Counted from the first letter of the stretch, positions 1 through 7,719 are shown. The stretch is 13,050 nt of DNA from CBDTTM01 sp965363355 (GCA_965363355.1 CBDTTM010000056.1:1-13050), one strand, 5' to 3'. A program made the numbers and translations. The notes: generated from the letters alone by a model not told the origin.

Positions 1-52
1 CACCACCTTGCCAAGGTGGGGGTCGCGAGTTCGAGCCTCGTTTTCCGCTCCA
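1..52 (+). tRNA. tRNA-Gly (anticodon GCC), 3' part only
   Basis: The window opens inside a tRNA. A perfect 5-bp anticodon stem (CCACC/GGTGG) encloses the 7-nt loop TTGCCAA, giving anticodon GCC, which reads glycine codons. A T-arm with the TTCGAGC loop follows, then the 3' acceptor strand TTTCCGC, discriminator T and an encoded CCA ending at 52. The D-arm and 5' acceptor strand lie before the window. Confidence 0.93.
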
Positions 53-66
53 TTTCGAATTAGATT

Positions 67-96
67 CCTGGTTGCTGCGAAGCACCAGGTTTTTTT
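67..96 (+). terminator. Intrinsic terminator after tRNA-Gly
   Basis: CCTGGT pairs with ACCAGG and GCT with AGC, with one bulged T and a GCGA loop; a run of seven T follows. It lies 15 bases past the tRNA 3' end, so it should end the tRNA transcript and insulate the tig operon. Confidence 0.9.
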
Positions 97-111
97 GTGT
101 GTAATGCTGAC

Positions 112-140
112 TTGTTTTTATAGGGTATTTATGGTATTAT
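112..140 (+). promoter_or_regulatory. Likely housekeeping promoter of the tig-clpP-clpX operon
   Basis: The -35 element TTGTTT (112-117) and -10 element TATTAT (135-140) are separated by exactly 17 bases. The -10 matches consensus at five of six positions; the -35 is weaker. Transcription would begin near 147, giving a leader of about 100 nt before tig. No CtsR or CIRCE (HrcA) operator is visible in this leader, so heat-shock control by those repressors is not supported. The leader (141-247) otherwise shows only an AT palindrome at 209-220 and the tig ribosome binding site. Confidence 0.6.
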
Positions 141-247
141 GCATTGTATGGCATATTAGGATTGCGGCTATATTCAAGTAGTTCGAAAGGGTTCGGGTAA
201 GCCAGATAAAATAATTATTTGAACACAATAGGAGGTCATTTCATACA

Positions 248-1537
248 ATGAAAGTTACTGCAGAAAAAATAGACAACCACCAAGTCGTGCTGGAAATTGA
301 AGTGCCGGAAGTAGAAGTAAAAAAGGCAATCAACAAAGCATTTACGAAACTTGCCAACAAAGTGAACATTCCGGGCTTCCGCAAGGGCAAAGCACCGCGC
401 AAAATATTGGAACAGCGTCTTGGTAAAGAAGCTATTTTGGAAGAAGCATTTGACATCATTGCGCCAAACGCTTTTAATGATGCATTAGACGAACAGAAAA
501 TCGAACCGGTAACCCGTCCTGCAATTGATGTTGTGACTTTGGAAGAAGGCAAAGACCTTGTATTCAAAGCAACAGTTACAGCTAAACCAGAAGTTGTTTT
601 GGGTGAATACAAAGGTTTGAAAGTAGAAAAAACAGCTGTTGAAGTTACAGAAGAACAGATCGATGAACAGCTTAAACGCTTGATGGACAGCCATGCTAAT
701 ATGGTTGACGTTGCAGCTGATGCAGTTGTTGCTGATGGCGATTTCACGACGATCGATTTTAAAGGATTCGTTGATGAAGTAGCTTTTGAAGGCGGCGAAG
801 GCAAGGATTATCCGCTTCAGATCGGTTCCCATAGCTTCATTCCAGGCTTTGAAGAACAGCTCGTTGGCGCTAAAATTGGCGAAGAACGCGACGTAAATGT
901 AACGTTCCCAGAAGAATACCATGCCGACAATCTTGCAGGTAAACCAGCTGTATTCAAATGCACAGTTCACAGCATCAAACGTAAAGAAATGCCAGAACTC
1001 AATGATGAATTTGCTAAAAAAGCCAGCTCTTTTGAAACGCTGGATGCACTTAAAGCAGATATCAAAGAAAATTTGCTTAAAAATGCACAGACAAAAGCAG
1101 AAAATGATAGAAAAACGGCTGCTATCAAACAGGCTGCCGAAAACGTTACTGTTGAAATCCCTGAAGTAATGGTAGAAAACCGCGTAGGCCACATGATTGA
1201 AGAACTTTCCATCAGCTTGGAAAACCGCGGCATGAAACTCGAACAATACTTGCAGTATGCGAACACGGACATCGCTGCTATGCGTGCTAACTATCGTGAA
1301 ACTGCTGCAGAAAATGTAAAAACAGATTTGATGCTTGAAGCAGTTGCTAAGGCAGAAGAAATTAAAGTCGAACCTGCTGATTTACAGGCCGAAGTAGAAG
1401 GCATGGCAAAAGCTTATGGTACTACGGCATCGCAGGTACAAAAAATTATTATGGAACAGGGTCGTATCGGTGACTTGGCTGCAACGATTATGCGCAAAAA
1501 AGCCCTTCAAGTCGTTGTTGACAATATCGCTGAATAA
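248..1537 (+). CDS. tig: Trigger factor, ribosome-associated chaperone and prolyl isomerase
   Basis: Trigger factor docks beside the ribosomal exit tunnel, shelters nascent chains and catalyses cis-trans isomerisation at proline. The 429-residue product has normal family length and domain order. The N-terminal ribosome-binding domain carries the signature GFRKGKAP (residues 43-50), the loop that contacts ribosomal protein L23. An FKBP-like PPIase domain lies roughly at residues 160-245, with the IGSHSFIPGFE segment. A helical, Lys/Glu/Ala-rich C-terminal chaperone region follows. The ATG at 248 is preceded by a strong AGGAGGT (230-236). The gene is first in an operon with clpP and clpX, and the stop lies 27 bases before clpP with no terminator between. 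A 253-codon open frame on the opposite strand is a compositional shadow. Confidence 0.97.
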   Translation: MKVTAEKIDNHQVVLEIEVPEVEVKKAINKAFTKLANKVNIPGFRKGKAPRKILEQRLGKEAILEEAFDIIAPNAFNDALDEQKIEPVTRPAIDVVTLEEGKDLVFKATVTAKPEVVLGEYKGLKVEKTAVEVTEEQIDEQLKRLMDSHANMVDVAADAVVADGDFTTIDFKGFVDEVAFEGGEGKDYPLQIGSHSFIPGFEEQLVGAKIGEERDVNVTFPEEYHADNLAGKPAVFKCTVHSIKRKEMPELNDEFAKKASSFETLDALKADIKENLLKNAQTKAENDRKTAAIKQAAENVTVEIPEVMVENRVGHMIEELSISLENRGMKLEQYLQYANTDIAAMRANYRETAAENVKTDLMLEAVAKAEEIKVEPADLQAEVEGMAKAYGTTASQVQKIIMEQGRIGDLAATIMRKKALQVVVDNIAE

Positions 1538-1564
1538 ACCTTGCTTCTATTTTGAGGTGATCTT

Positions 1565-2170
1565 ATGAATTATGTGCCAATGGTAGTAGAACGTTCAAAC
1601 AGAGGCGAAAGAGCATATGATATCTATTCGCGTTTGTTGAAAGATCGTATTGTTTTTATTGGCGGTCCAATTGATGATAATGTAGCAAATGTTGTTGTTG
1701 CTCAGTTGCTCTTTTTAGAGTCTGAAGATCCGGATAAAGATATCCATTTGTATATCAATAGTCCGGGCGGTGTGGTAACAGCAGGATTAGCCATCTATGA
1801 TACAATGCAGTACATCAAACCAGATGTATCGACAATTTGTATCGGGCAGGCTGCCAGCATGGGATCATTGCTTTTGACAGCGGGAACTAAAGGCAAGCGC
1901 TTTGCTCTGCCTTTAGCTCGAATTATGATTCATCAGCCGCTTGGTGGAGCACAAGGTCAGTCCACAGATATTCAGATCCAAGCTAGAGAAATCTTGCGTC
2001 TGCGTGAAGTAGGCAATGATATTTTGGTTCGTCATACGGGTCAGGATCGTGATAAAGTACAACTCGATACAGAACGCGACAACTTTATGTCGGCAGAAGA
2101 AGCAAAGGCTTATGGATTGATTGATGAAGTGATTACTCGTCCGGTGAAAAAAGCCGAAACTCTTGACTGA
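1565..2170 (+). CDS. clpP: ATP-dependent Clp protease proteolytic subunit ClpP
   Basis: ClpP is the serine peptidase that forms the double-heptamer chamber in which substrates unfolded by ClpX or ClpA/C are cut. The 201-residue protein has the usual length. The catalytic triad is visible as Ser98 in GQAASMGS, His123 in MIHQPLGG and Asp172 in the DTERDNF segment. Short residues before YDIYSRLLKDRI form the usual N-terminal gate and propeptide region. The ATG is preceded by GAGGTGA at a 4-base distance. It sits between tig and clpX in the same orientation, with an 11-base gap to clpX, so the subunits of the ClpXP machine are made together. Confidence 0.98.
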   Translation: MNYVPMVVERSNRGERAYDIYSRLLKDRIVFIGGPIDDNVANVVVAQLLFLESEDPDKDIHLYINSPGGVVTAGLAIYDTMQYIKPDVSTICIGQAASMGSLLLTAGTKGKRFALPLARIMIHQPLGGAQGQSTDIQIQAREILRLREVGNDILVRHTGQDRDKVQLDTERDNFMSAEEAKAYGLIDEVITRPVKKAETLD

Positions 2171-2181
2171 GGGGTGATACC

Positions 2182-3453
2182 ATGTTGAAGTTTGGGGATG
2201 AAAAAGGTCAGCTCAAATGCTCGTTTTGCGGTAAGTCGCAAGATCAGGTACGCAAGTTAGTTGCCGGCCCTGGCGTGTATATTTGCGATGAATGTATTGA
2301 ATTATGCAATGAGATAATTGAAGAAGAATTCAGCGATGACGTTGAAGTTGAACTGAAGGATGTCCCAAAACCCAAGGATATCAAGGCTATTTTGGATCAG
2401 TATGTTATAGGTCAAGATGAAGCTAAAAAATCCCTGGCAGTTGCGGTTTATAATCACTATAAACGCATCAATACGGGAACGAAACCCAATGAGATCGAAT
2501 TACAAAAATCAAATATTTTGATGCTCGGTCCAACAGGCAGCGGCAAGACTTTGTTGGCACAGACGCTGGCGAAGATACTCAATGTGCCATTTGCAATTGC
2601 AGATGCTACATCGCTTACGGAAGCTGGTTATGTTGGCGAAGATGTAGAAAACATCCTGCTAAAGCTTATTCAATCCGCTGACTATGATGTGGAAAAAGCT
2701 GAAAAGGGAATTATCTACATTGATGAAATCGACAAGATTGCTCGTAAGTCAGAAAATCCATCGATTACAAGAGATGTTTCAGGTGAAGGTGTGCAGCAAG
2801 CCCTTTTGAAAATATTAGAAGGCACGGTTGCCAGTGTGCCGCCGCAAGGTGGACGCAAGCATCCTCATCAGGAATTGATACAGATTGACACGACGAATAT
2901 CCTCTTTATCTGTGGTGGAGCTTTTGATGGTATAGAAAAAATCATTGAAGGCCGCCTTGGGGAAAAGAACCTCGGATTTGGAGCGAAAATCGAAAGCCAG
3001 CAGGAACGTAATATTGGTGAGGTCTTGAGCCGAGTCCTGCCAGAGGATTTGCTGAAAAATGGATTGATTCCGGAATTTGTTGGCCGTTTGCCGGTCATAG
3101 TCACTTTAGAAGCATTGACAGAAGATGCTTTGGTAAGTATTCTGGTAGAACCAAAGAATGCATTGGTCAAGCAATATCAAAAGTTCATGGAAATGGATGA
3201 TGTAAAGCTTGAATTCGACGAGGATGCTCTTCGCTTGATAGCTCGTGAGGCTTTGAAACGGAAAACCGGGGCTCGAGGGCTGCGGTCGATTATCGAAGCA
3301 ATCATGCGCAACGTCATGTATGAAGTTCCTTCACGTAAAGATGTGGCAACCTGTAGAGTTACCAAAGAAGTTATTTCAGAAAAGAAAGATCCGGTTTTAG
3401 TCTATGACAAAAAGAAATCTAAGAAAGCCTTAGATAGTGAAGCGTCAGCTTAA
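2182..3453 (+). CDS. clpX: ClpX, AAA+ unfoldase subunit of ClpXP
   Basis: ClpX recognises tagged substrates, unfolds them with ATP and threads them into ClpP. The 423-residue protein shows all expected elements. The N-terminal zinc-binding domain has cysteines 13, 16, 35 and 38. Walker A is GPTGSGKT (116-123), the pore loop GYVG (149-152), Walker B IIYIDEID (177-184) and the RKH pore motif 225-227. An LGF tripeptide (264-266) stands where family members carry the [LIV]-G-F loop that docks onto ClpP, supporting pairing with the adjacent ClpP. The sensor-2 segment GARGLRS is near the C-terminus. GGGGTGA before the ATG is the ribosome binding site. A terminator follows. The lonB gene that Bacillus has between clpX and lonA is absent. 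Confidence 0.98.
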   Translation: MLKFGDEKGQLKCSFCGKSQDQVRKLVAGPGVYICDECIELCNEIIEEEFSDDVEVELKDVPKPKDIKAILDQYVIGQDEAKKSLAVAVYNHYKRINTGTKPNEIELQKSNILMLGPTGSGKTLLAQTLAKILNVPFAIADATSLTEAGYVGEDVENILLKLIQSADYDVEKAEKGIIYIDEIDKIARKSENPSITRDVSGEGVQQALLKILEGTVASVPPQGGRKHPHQELIQIDTTNILFICGGAFDGIEKIIEGRLGEKNLGFGAKIESQQERNIGEVLSRVLPEDLLKNGLIPEFVGRLPVIVTLEALTEDALVSILVEPKNALVKQYQKFMEMDDVKLEFDEDALRLIAREALKRKTGARGLRSIIEAIMRNVMYEVPSRKDVATCRVTKEVISEKKDPVLVYDKKKSKKALDSEASA

Positions 3454-3461
3454 CCGGCTGC

Positions 3462-3495
3462 AAAAGAGACGTTGTGTATACAGCGTCTCTTTTTT
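3462..3495 (+). terminator. Intrinsic terminator of the tig-clpP-clpX operon
   Basis: An 11-bp stem (3465-3475 with 3480-3490, one G-U pair) closes a GTAT loop and runs into six T. It lies just after the clpX stop, so lon is expected to need its own promoter. Confidence 0.93.
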
Positions 3496-3532
3496 GTCAG
3501 ATGTAACAGGAATTTAAAGGGATGATTTAGAA

Positions 3533-3569
3533 TACAATAGCTATAGCGTTTAAGTTGAATTTGCTATAG
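3533..3569 (+). promoter_or_regulatory. lon upstream region: -10-like box and GCTATAG inverted repeat
   Basis: TACAAT (3533-3538) matches the -10 consensus at five of six positions, but no good -35 box lies 16-18 bases upstream. Immediately downstream, CTATAGC (3541-3547) and GCTATAG (3563-3569) form a perfect 7-bp inverted repeat with 15 bases between. The left copy is itself part of an 8-bp palindrome (3540-3547). The repeat could be an operator or a leader hairpin. It does not resemble the CtsR heptad repeat or CIRCE. The promoter call is weak; the repeat is a direct observation. Confidence 0.35.
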
Positions 3570-3622
3570 AACGAAAGATTATTGTTACATAATAAATGGA
3601 TCAGGAGAGGGAGGAGTCCTTT

Positions 3623-5932
3623 ATGGCTGGTATACGAAAAATCCCCTTACTGCCTTTGCGCGGACTGATGGTTTTTCCTTATACGATTATTCACCTAGAT
3701 GTTGGACGGGAAACGTCTATTGCTGCATTGGAAGAAGCGATGGTGCAAGATCGATTGATTATGCTTAGTGCGCAAAAAGATGCTGCAGTCGATCAACCAA
3801 CGCAAGATGATGTTTTTGAAATCGGAACGGTGGCAGAAGTCAAGCAGCTTCTCAAAATGCCAGGCGGAACGCTGCGCGTATTGGTTGAAGGCTTGAATCG
3901 TGCCAAAATAAAAAACTTTACGGCTTTAGATAAATACATTGAGGCTGAAGTTGAAGAGTATGATGAAACAGCGGAAGATTCGTTGGAAATGGAAGCACTT
4001 CTTCGTGCGGTTGTACATCAATTTGAAGAATGGGTGCGCCTAAGCCGAAAAATCCCACCAGAAACATTAGTATCCGTAGTGCTTATTGAAGACGGCGGCA
4101 GACTTTGCGATTTGATTGCAAGCCATTTGAACTTGAAGCTGGAAGATCGTCAGGAACTTTTGTCCATGCTCAATGTCAAAGAACGTTTGGAAAAACTTTA
4201 TGGTATATTGGTACGTGAAATGGAAGTCATGGAAATTGAGCATACCATTAGCAATCGTGTGCGTAAACAAATGGAAAAGCTGCAAAAAGATTATTATTTG
4301 CGCGAGCAGATCAAAGCAATTCAAAAAGAACTTGGCGATAAAGATGATAAAATATCTGAAATCGAAGAATATCGAGAAAAACTAACGAATGGCAAGTATC
4401 CAGAAAATGTGGTAGAGCGGGTCAATAAAGAACTCAGCCGTTTGGAAAAAATGCCGAATATGTCAGCAGAAACTGGCGTAATCCGCACTTATATCGATTG
4501 GCTTCTATCTTTGCCTTGGGAACACACGACAGAAGATCAGCTTGAGCTCAGCTTGGCTGAAAAAACATTGAATGAAGATCATTATGGCTTGGAAAAAGTC
4601 AAAGAAAGAATCCTTGAATACCTGTCGATTAGAAAATTATCTGGAAATATGGCCGGCCCGATTATTTGTTTAGTAGGGCCGCCGGGGGTAGGCAAGACTT
4701 CTTTAGCGGCATCGGTAGCTAAAGCTGTTGGTCGTAAATTTATTCGTGCGTCCTTAGGCGGGATTCGCGATGAAGCTGAAATTCGTGGACATCGTCGCAC
4801 CTATGTAGGCGCATTACCAGGACGAATACTGGAGGGCATCAAGGCTGCTGGCTCGCAAAATCCAGTGTTTTTGCTCGATGAAATCGATAAGATGAGCGCG
4901 GATTTTCGAGGAGACCCATCGGCAGCACTGCTTGAAGTATTGGATCCAGAACAAAATAATACATTTAGTGATCATTATATCGAGCTGCCATATGATTTAT
5001 CGAAAGTACTATGGATCGTTACCGCTAATAACATGGGGAATATTCCAAGACCGCTGCGCGATCGCATGGAAATCATTACCCTGCCGAGCTATACCGAAGA
5101 AGAAAAATTACAGATTGCCGAACGCTATCTCGTGCAAAAACAACGTGAAGCCAATGGGCTTAAGCGTGGGCAACTGCAGTTTAGAAATGGTGCTCTGCAA
5201 AAAATAATCGCCGGATTTACTAGAGAAGCTGGAGTACGTGAGCTCGAACGAGTCATTGCCAAAGTTTGCCGCAAGGCTGCAAGACAAATTGTCGAACACG
5301 GCCAAAAGTCAGTGCATGTTACACCTGCCAATATAGAAGACATGCTCGGTAAAGTCAAATTTTTGCATACCAAAGCAGAAAAAGCAGCGGAAGTCGGAGT
5401 TTGCACAGGAATGGCTTGGACGGAAGTCGGCGGAGATATTTTACCGACAGAAGTGACGGTTCTCAAAGGCAAAGGCAAGCTGATTCTCACCGGGCAGCTT
5501 GGCGACGTTATGCAGGAATCGGCGCAGGCTGGTCTTAGCTATATTCGAAGTCGTGCCAAAGATCTTGCCATCGATGAGGAATTTCACGAAAAGCAGGATA
5601 TCCATATCCATTTGCCAGAAGGTGCTATTCCAAAAGATGGCCCGTCAGCAGGCATTACAATGGTCACAGCAATGGTTTCAGCCTTGACAAATAGAAAAGT
5701 TCGCAGTGATCTTGCTATGACGGGTGAAGTCACTTTAAGAGGCAGGGTGCTTCCAATTGGCGGCCTTAAAGAAAAAGTATTGGCAGCATATCGCGAGGGA
5801 ATTCGGACCATCATCTTGCCGAAAGAAAACGAACGCGATATAGAAGAGATTCCAACCACGGTTAAAGAAAAAATAAAATTTGTTCCAGTCGAAAACATGG
5901 ATGAAGTTTTAGACTGCGCATTGGTGAAATAA
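3623..5932 (+). CDS. lon: ATP-dependent protease Lon (LonA type)
   Basis: Lon is a cytosolic homohexameric AAA+ serine protease that degrades misfolded and selected regulatory proteins. Numbering is from the ATG at 3623, chosen because GGGAGGAG ends 6 bases before it; the ATG at 3596 has no ribosome binding site. The 769-residue product has the LonA layout: an N-terminal substrate-binding domain (about 5-195), a charged coiled-coil linker and the AAA+ module. The module carries Walker A GPPGVGKT (352-359) and Walker B VFLLDEID (415-422). The C-terminal protease domain has the Ser-Lys dyad, Ser675 in DGPSAG and Lys718 in GGLKEK, 43 residues apart as in E. coli Lon. There is no membrane segment, which excludes LonB. 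engB follows with no gap, so the two genes are co-transcribed and probably translationally coupled. Confidence 0.97.
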   Translation: MAGIRKIPLLPLRGLMVFPYTIIHLDVGRETSIAALEEAMVQDRLIMLSAQKDAAVDQPTQDDVFEIGTVAEVKQLLKMPGGTLRVLVEGLNRAKIKNFTALDKYIEAEVEEYDETAEDSLEMEALLRAVVHQFEEWVRLSRKIPPETLVSVVLIEDGGRLCDLIASHLNLKLEDRQELLSMLNVKERLEKLYGILVREMEVMEIEHTISNRVRKQMEKLQKDYYLREQIKAIQKELGDKDDKISEIEEYREKLTNGKYPENVVERVNKELSRLEKMPNMSAETGVIRTYIDWLLSLPWEHTTEDQLELSLAEKTLNEDHYGLEKVKERILEYLSIRKLSGNMAGPIICLVGPPGVGKTSLAASVAKAVGRKFIRASLGGIRDEAEIRGHRRTYVGALPGRILEGIKAAGSQNPVFLLDEIDKMSADFRGDPSAALLEVLDPEQNNTFSDHYIELPYDLSKVLWIVTANNMGNIPRPLRDRMEIITLPSYTEEEKLQIAERYLVQKQREANGLKRGQLQFRNGALQKIIAGFTREAGVRELERVIAKVCRKAARQIVEHGQKSVHVTPANIEDMLGKVKFLHTKAEKAAEVGVCTGMAWTEVGGDILPTEVTVLKGKGKLILTGQLGDVMQESAQAGLSYIRSRAKDLAIDEEFHEKQDIHIHLPEGAIPKDGPSAGITMVTAMVSALTNRKVRSDLAMTGEVTLRGRVLPIGGLKEKVLAAYREGIRTIILPKENERDIEEIPTTVKEKIKFVPVENMDEVLDCALVK

Positions 5933-6556
5933 ATGAAAGAAAATGTAATTATTACGCAAGGTAAATATATTGCTTCGGCAGTAAAAAAAGAGCAGTATCC
6001 AGAAAATAAGATGAAAGAAATCGTCTTTATGGGACGCTCTAATGTCGGAAAATCTTCCCTGATCAATTCACTTACACGAGTTCGTGGGTTGGCAAGGGTA
6101 AGCCGGCAGCCAGGAAAGACACAGACTATCAATTTTTATGAATTGGGAGCAAAAATCGAAGGACAAGAAGACCGTAAGGATTTTTATCTAGTCGATTTAC
6201 CGGGATATGGCTATGCAAAAACTGGCCAGGAAAACCGCAAGCGCTGGGCAAAATTCATTGATGAATATTTGGTTGAATCCGAGCAACTGCAATTTGTCTG
6301 CCAACTCGTGGACAGCCGACATGAGCCGATGAGCTCAGATATTGATATGTTCCGCTGGTTGGTAGAACATGAAGTTCCAGTGCTCATTATCGCAACGAAA
6401 ACAGATAAACTCAGCAAGACAGCTTTGCAAAAGAGCATTGCTCAGATAAAAAAGAAGCTTGGTATCGCTGAAATCGACGTATTGCCATACTCTGCATTAA
6501 AAAATGAAGGGCGTTCAGAATTACTTGACGTCATAGGTTCCGTTTTGGTACAATAA
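5933..6556 (+). CDS. engB: Ribosome biogenesis GTPase EngB/YsxC (YihA family)
   Basis: EngB is an essential GTPase needed for late assembly of the large ribosomal subunit. The 207-residue protein has a complete TRAFAC G-domain: G1 GRSNVGKS (34-41), the G2 threonine in PGKTQTIN (Thr65), G3 DLPGYG (88-93), G4 TKTDK (155-159) and a G5-like YSALKNEG near the C-terminus. The ATG begins on the base after the lon TAA. The only ribosome binding candidate is a weak GGTGA inside the last lon codons, so translation probably depends on ribosomes finishing lon. The lon-ysxC pairing is the same as in Bacillus. The next gene lies 90 bases downstream, beyond a long hairpin. Confidence 0.97.
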   Translation: MKENVIITQGKYIASAVKKEQYPENKMKEIVFMGRSNVGKSSLINSLTRVRGLARVSRQPGKTQTINFYELGAKIEGQEDRKDFYLVDLPGYGYAKTGQENRKRWAKFIDEYLVESEQLQFVCQLVDSRHEPMSSDIDMFRWLVEHEVPVLIIATKTDKLSKTALQKSIAQIKKKLGIAEIDVLPYSALKNEGRSELLDVIGSVLVQ

Positions 6557-6563
6557 AGGCACA

Positions 6564-6616
6564 GACATAAGGGGGAGTTATACAACCTTACTGGTTGGGT
6601 AATTTCTCCTTATGTT
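6564..6616 (+). repeat. 53-nt imperfect hairpin between engB and the ahbA-like gene
   Basis: Bases 6564-6581 pair with 6599-6616 over 18 consecutive positions, five of them G-U. One A/G mismatch follows, then a further 5 bp (6583-6587 with 6593-6597) closing the loop TTACT. The G-U pairs would be A-C mismatches in a minus-strand transcript, so the fold suits the plus-strand RNA. No continuous T run follows (the next bases are ATTTG), so it is a poor classical terminator. It may be a partial terminator, an RNA-processing or stability element, or a leader structure for the next gene, whose AGAGGAG lies 15 bases downstream. Confidence 0.6.
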
Positions 6617-6646
6617 ATTTGAACGGAGAAAGAGGAGCGTGGGCGT

Positions 6647-7096
6647 ATGACACCATTTGATAAGCAGCTCTTGAATGTCTTGCAAACAAAATTGCCGATT
6701 AGTAAAAGACCATTTGCTGATATGGCGAAAATACTGGAAACAGACGAAGAAATTGTTCTTGAAAGGCTTAAGCAATTGAAAGAAGAAGGGTATTTGCGGC
6801 GCATTGGACCTTTCTTTGATTCGGAAAAGCTTGGTTATAAAGGCGTACTGGTTGCTGTTAAGGTGAAGCAAGGTTGTATGGAAGAGGTTGCAGAGTTTAT
6901 CAATCGGTATCCTGGAGCTACTCATAATTATGAACGCGAAGGCCGTTATAACTTATGGTTTACTTTATTGACCGAAAACGAGATGCAGCGAGATTTGATT
7001 CTAGAGAAGATCAAAGCCTTGCCCGGGGTTGAAAATCTGATTAACCTTGTAGCAAGAAAAAAATATAAAATCAATGTGCAATTTGATTTAAAGTAG
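6647..7096 (+). CDS. ahbA: AhbA-like siroheme decarboxylase subunit (Lrp/AsnC fold)
   Basis: The 149-residue product has an Lrp/AsnC architecture, an N-terminal winged-helix segment (about 1-60) followed by a ferredoxin-like domain. Its sequence signature, however, is that of the AhbA/NirD-type siroheme decarboxylase family: RRIGPFFD (51-58) leading into LGYKG, and ATHNYERE with NLWFT (91-106, including His93). AhbA and AhbB together remove the C12 and C18 acetate carboxyls from siroheme, giving didecarboxysiroheme in the alternative heme pathway. Start: ATG with AGAGGAG 9 bases upstream. It overlaps its partner's ribosome binding site, and the next gene starts 8 bases after its stop. The position after lon-engB corresponds to the hem operon in Bacillus. 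It is commonly annotated as an AsnC regulator; a regulatory role cannot be excluded from sequence alone. Confidence 0.8.
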   Translation: MTPFDKQLLNVLQTKLPISKRPFADMAKILETDEEIVLERLKQLKEEGYLRRIGPFFDSEKLGYKGVLVAVKVKQGCMEEVAEFINRYPGATHNYEREGRYNLWFTLLTENEMQRDLILEKIKALPGVENLINLVARKKYKINVQFDLK

Positions 7097-7104
7097 GTGA
7101 AACC

Positions 7105-7587
7105 ATGATGATGGATGATTTAGATAAAAAAATTATCAGAGCTATGCAAGATGAATTTCCTTTGGTGGCAGAACCTTATAAAGAGATTGCGAACACCATT
7201 GGAATAACCGAAGATGAATTGTTGAACCGTCTTCAAGGTTATAAAGAAAATGGGCAGATTCGAAAAATGGGTGCTGTTTTGCGTCATCGTGAGGTCGGCT
7301 ATAAATCGAATGTTCTTTGTGCGTGGGAAGTTCCGAGCGAGCGTTTGGAGGCAGTTGCTTTAAAGATGTCAGAAGATCCAGCGGTGTCACATTGTTATGA
7401 CCGCAATACACAGCCGGATTGGCCTTATAATGTCTATACGATGATTCACGGACATAGCCGAGAAGAGTGCGAAGACATAGCGCAAAGGCTTGCTGTGCAA
7501 AATGATTTGACGAATAAAGCGATGCTTTTCAGTGTGAAAGAATGGAAAAAAACCAGCATGCGGTATTTTACTGAACAAAATCAATAA
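7105..7587 (+). CDS. ahbB: AhbB-like siroheme decarboxylase subunit (Lrp/AsnC fold)
   Basis: The 160-residue partner of the preceding gene has the same two-domain layout. It carries the AhbB/NirL-type motif set: an RKMGAVLRHREVGY stretch (53-66), VSHCYDR (94-100) and PDWPYNVYTMIHG (104-116). The histidine- and tryptophan-rich pattern is typical of siroheme decarboxylases and unlike amino-acid-binding Lrp sensors. By family knowledge, AhbA and AhbB form a heteromer acting in the cytosol on siroheme. Three ATG codons stand in a row (7105, 7108, 7111). The AGGTGA that overlaps the upstream stop is only 4 bases from the first, so initiation at 7108 is equally plausible. A terminator ends the pair. 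No ahbC, ahbD or tetrapyrrole-precursor gene is next to it, so the product's fate must be set elsewhere in the genome. Confidence 0.8.
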   Translation: MMMDDLDKKIIRAMQDEFPLVAEPYKEIANTIGITEDELLNRLQGYKENGQIRKMGAVLRHREVGYKSNVLCAWEVPSERLEAVALKMSEDPAVSHCYDRNTQPDWPYNVYTMIHGHSREECEDIAQRLAVQNDLTNKAMLFSVKEWKKTSMRYFTEQNQ

Positions 7588-7618
7588 CAAAAAAGTACAT
7601 TGAGATATAAAAAATGTA

Positions 7619-7660
7619 GGGGTCTCCAACAGTCAAAGTTGCTGTTGGGGACCTTTTTTT
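7619..7660 (+). terminator. Strong intrinsic terminator after ahbB
   Basis: A 12-bp stem (7621-7632 with 7642-7653, one G-U pair) is followed by seven T. It separates the ahbAB block from the transporter operon. Confidence 0.95.
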
Positions 7661-7684
7661 GTATTTGAGTTTTCATTTTATGTG

Positions 7685-7713
7685 TTGACAATAAAAGCAG
7701 AACTTGTTATCCT
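7685..7713 (+). promoter_or_regulatory. Promoter of the Fur-type transport operon
   Basis: A perfect -35 TTGACA (7685-7690) is followed after 17 bases by TATCCT (7708-7713), a four-of-six match to the -10 consensus. The predicted start of transcription falls around 7720, inside the Fur box. The promoter lies inside an upstream extension of the permease reading frame (GTG at 7682), which argues against that start. Confidence 0.75.
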
Positions 7714-7719
7714 ATTAAA

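Noticed and set aside
209..220. Palindrome AAATAATTATTT in the tig leader
   Set aside because: It is made only of A and T in an AT-rich leader, so chance is the simplest explanation.
485..1246. 253-codon open frame on the minus strand opposite tig
   Set aside because: It lies wholly within the clearly coding tig gene, has a Phe/Cys-rich low-complexity composition typical of an antisense shadow, and shows no recognisable domain.
3596..3622. Upstream ATG adding nine residues to Lon
   Set aside because: It has no ribosome binding site, while the ATG at 3623 has GGGAGGAG at ideal distance and gives a typical LonA N-terminus.
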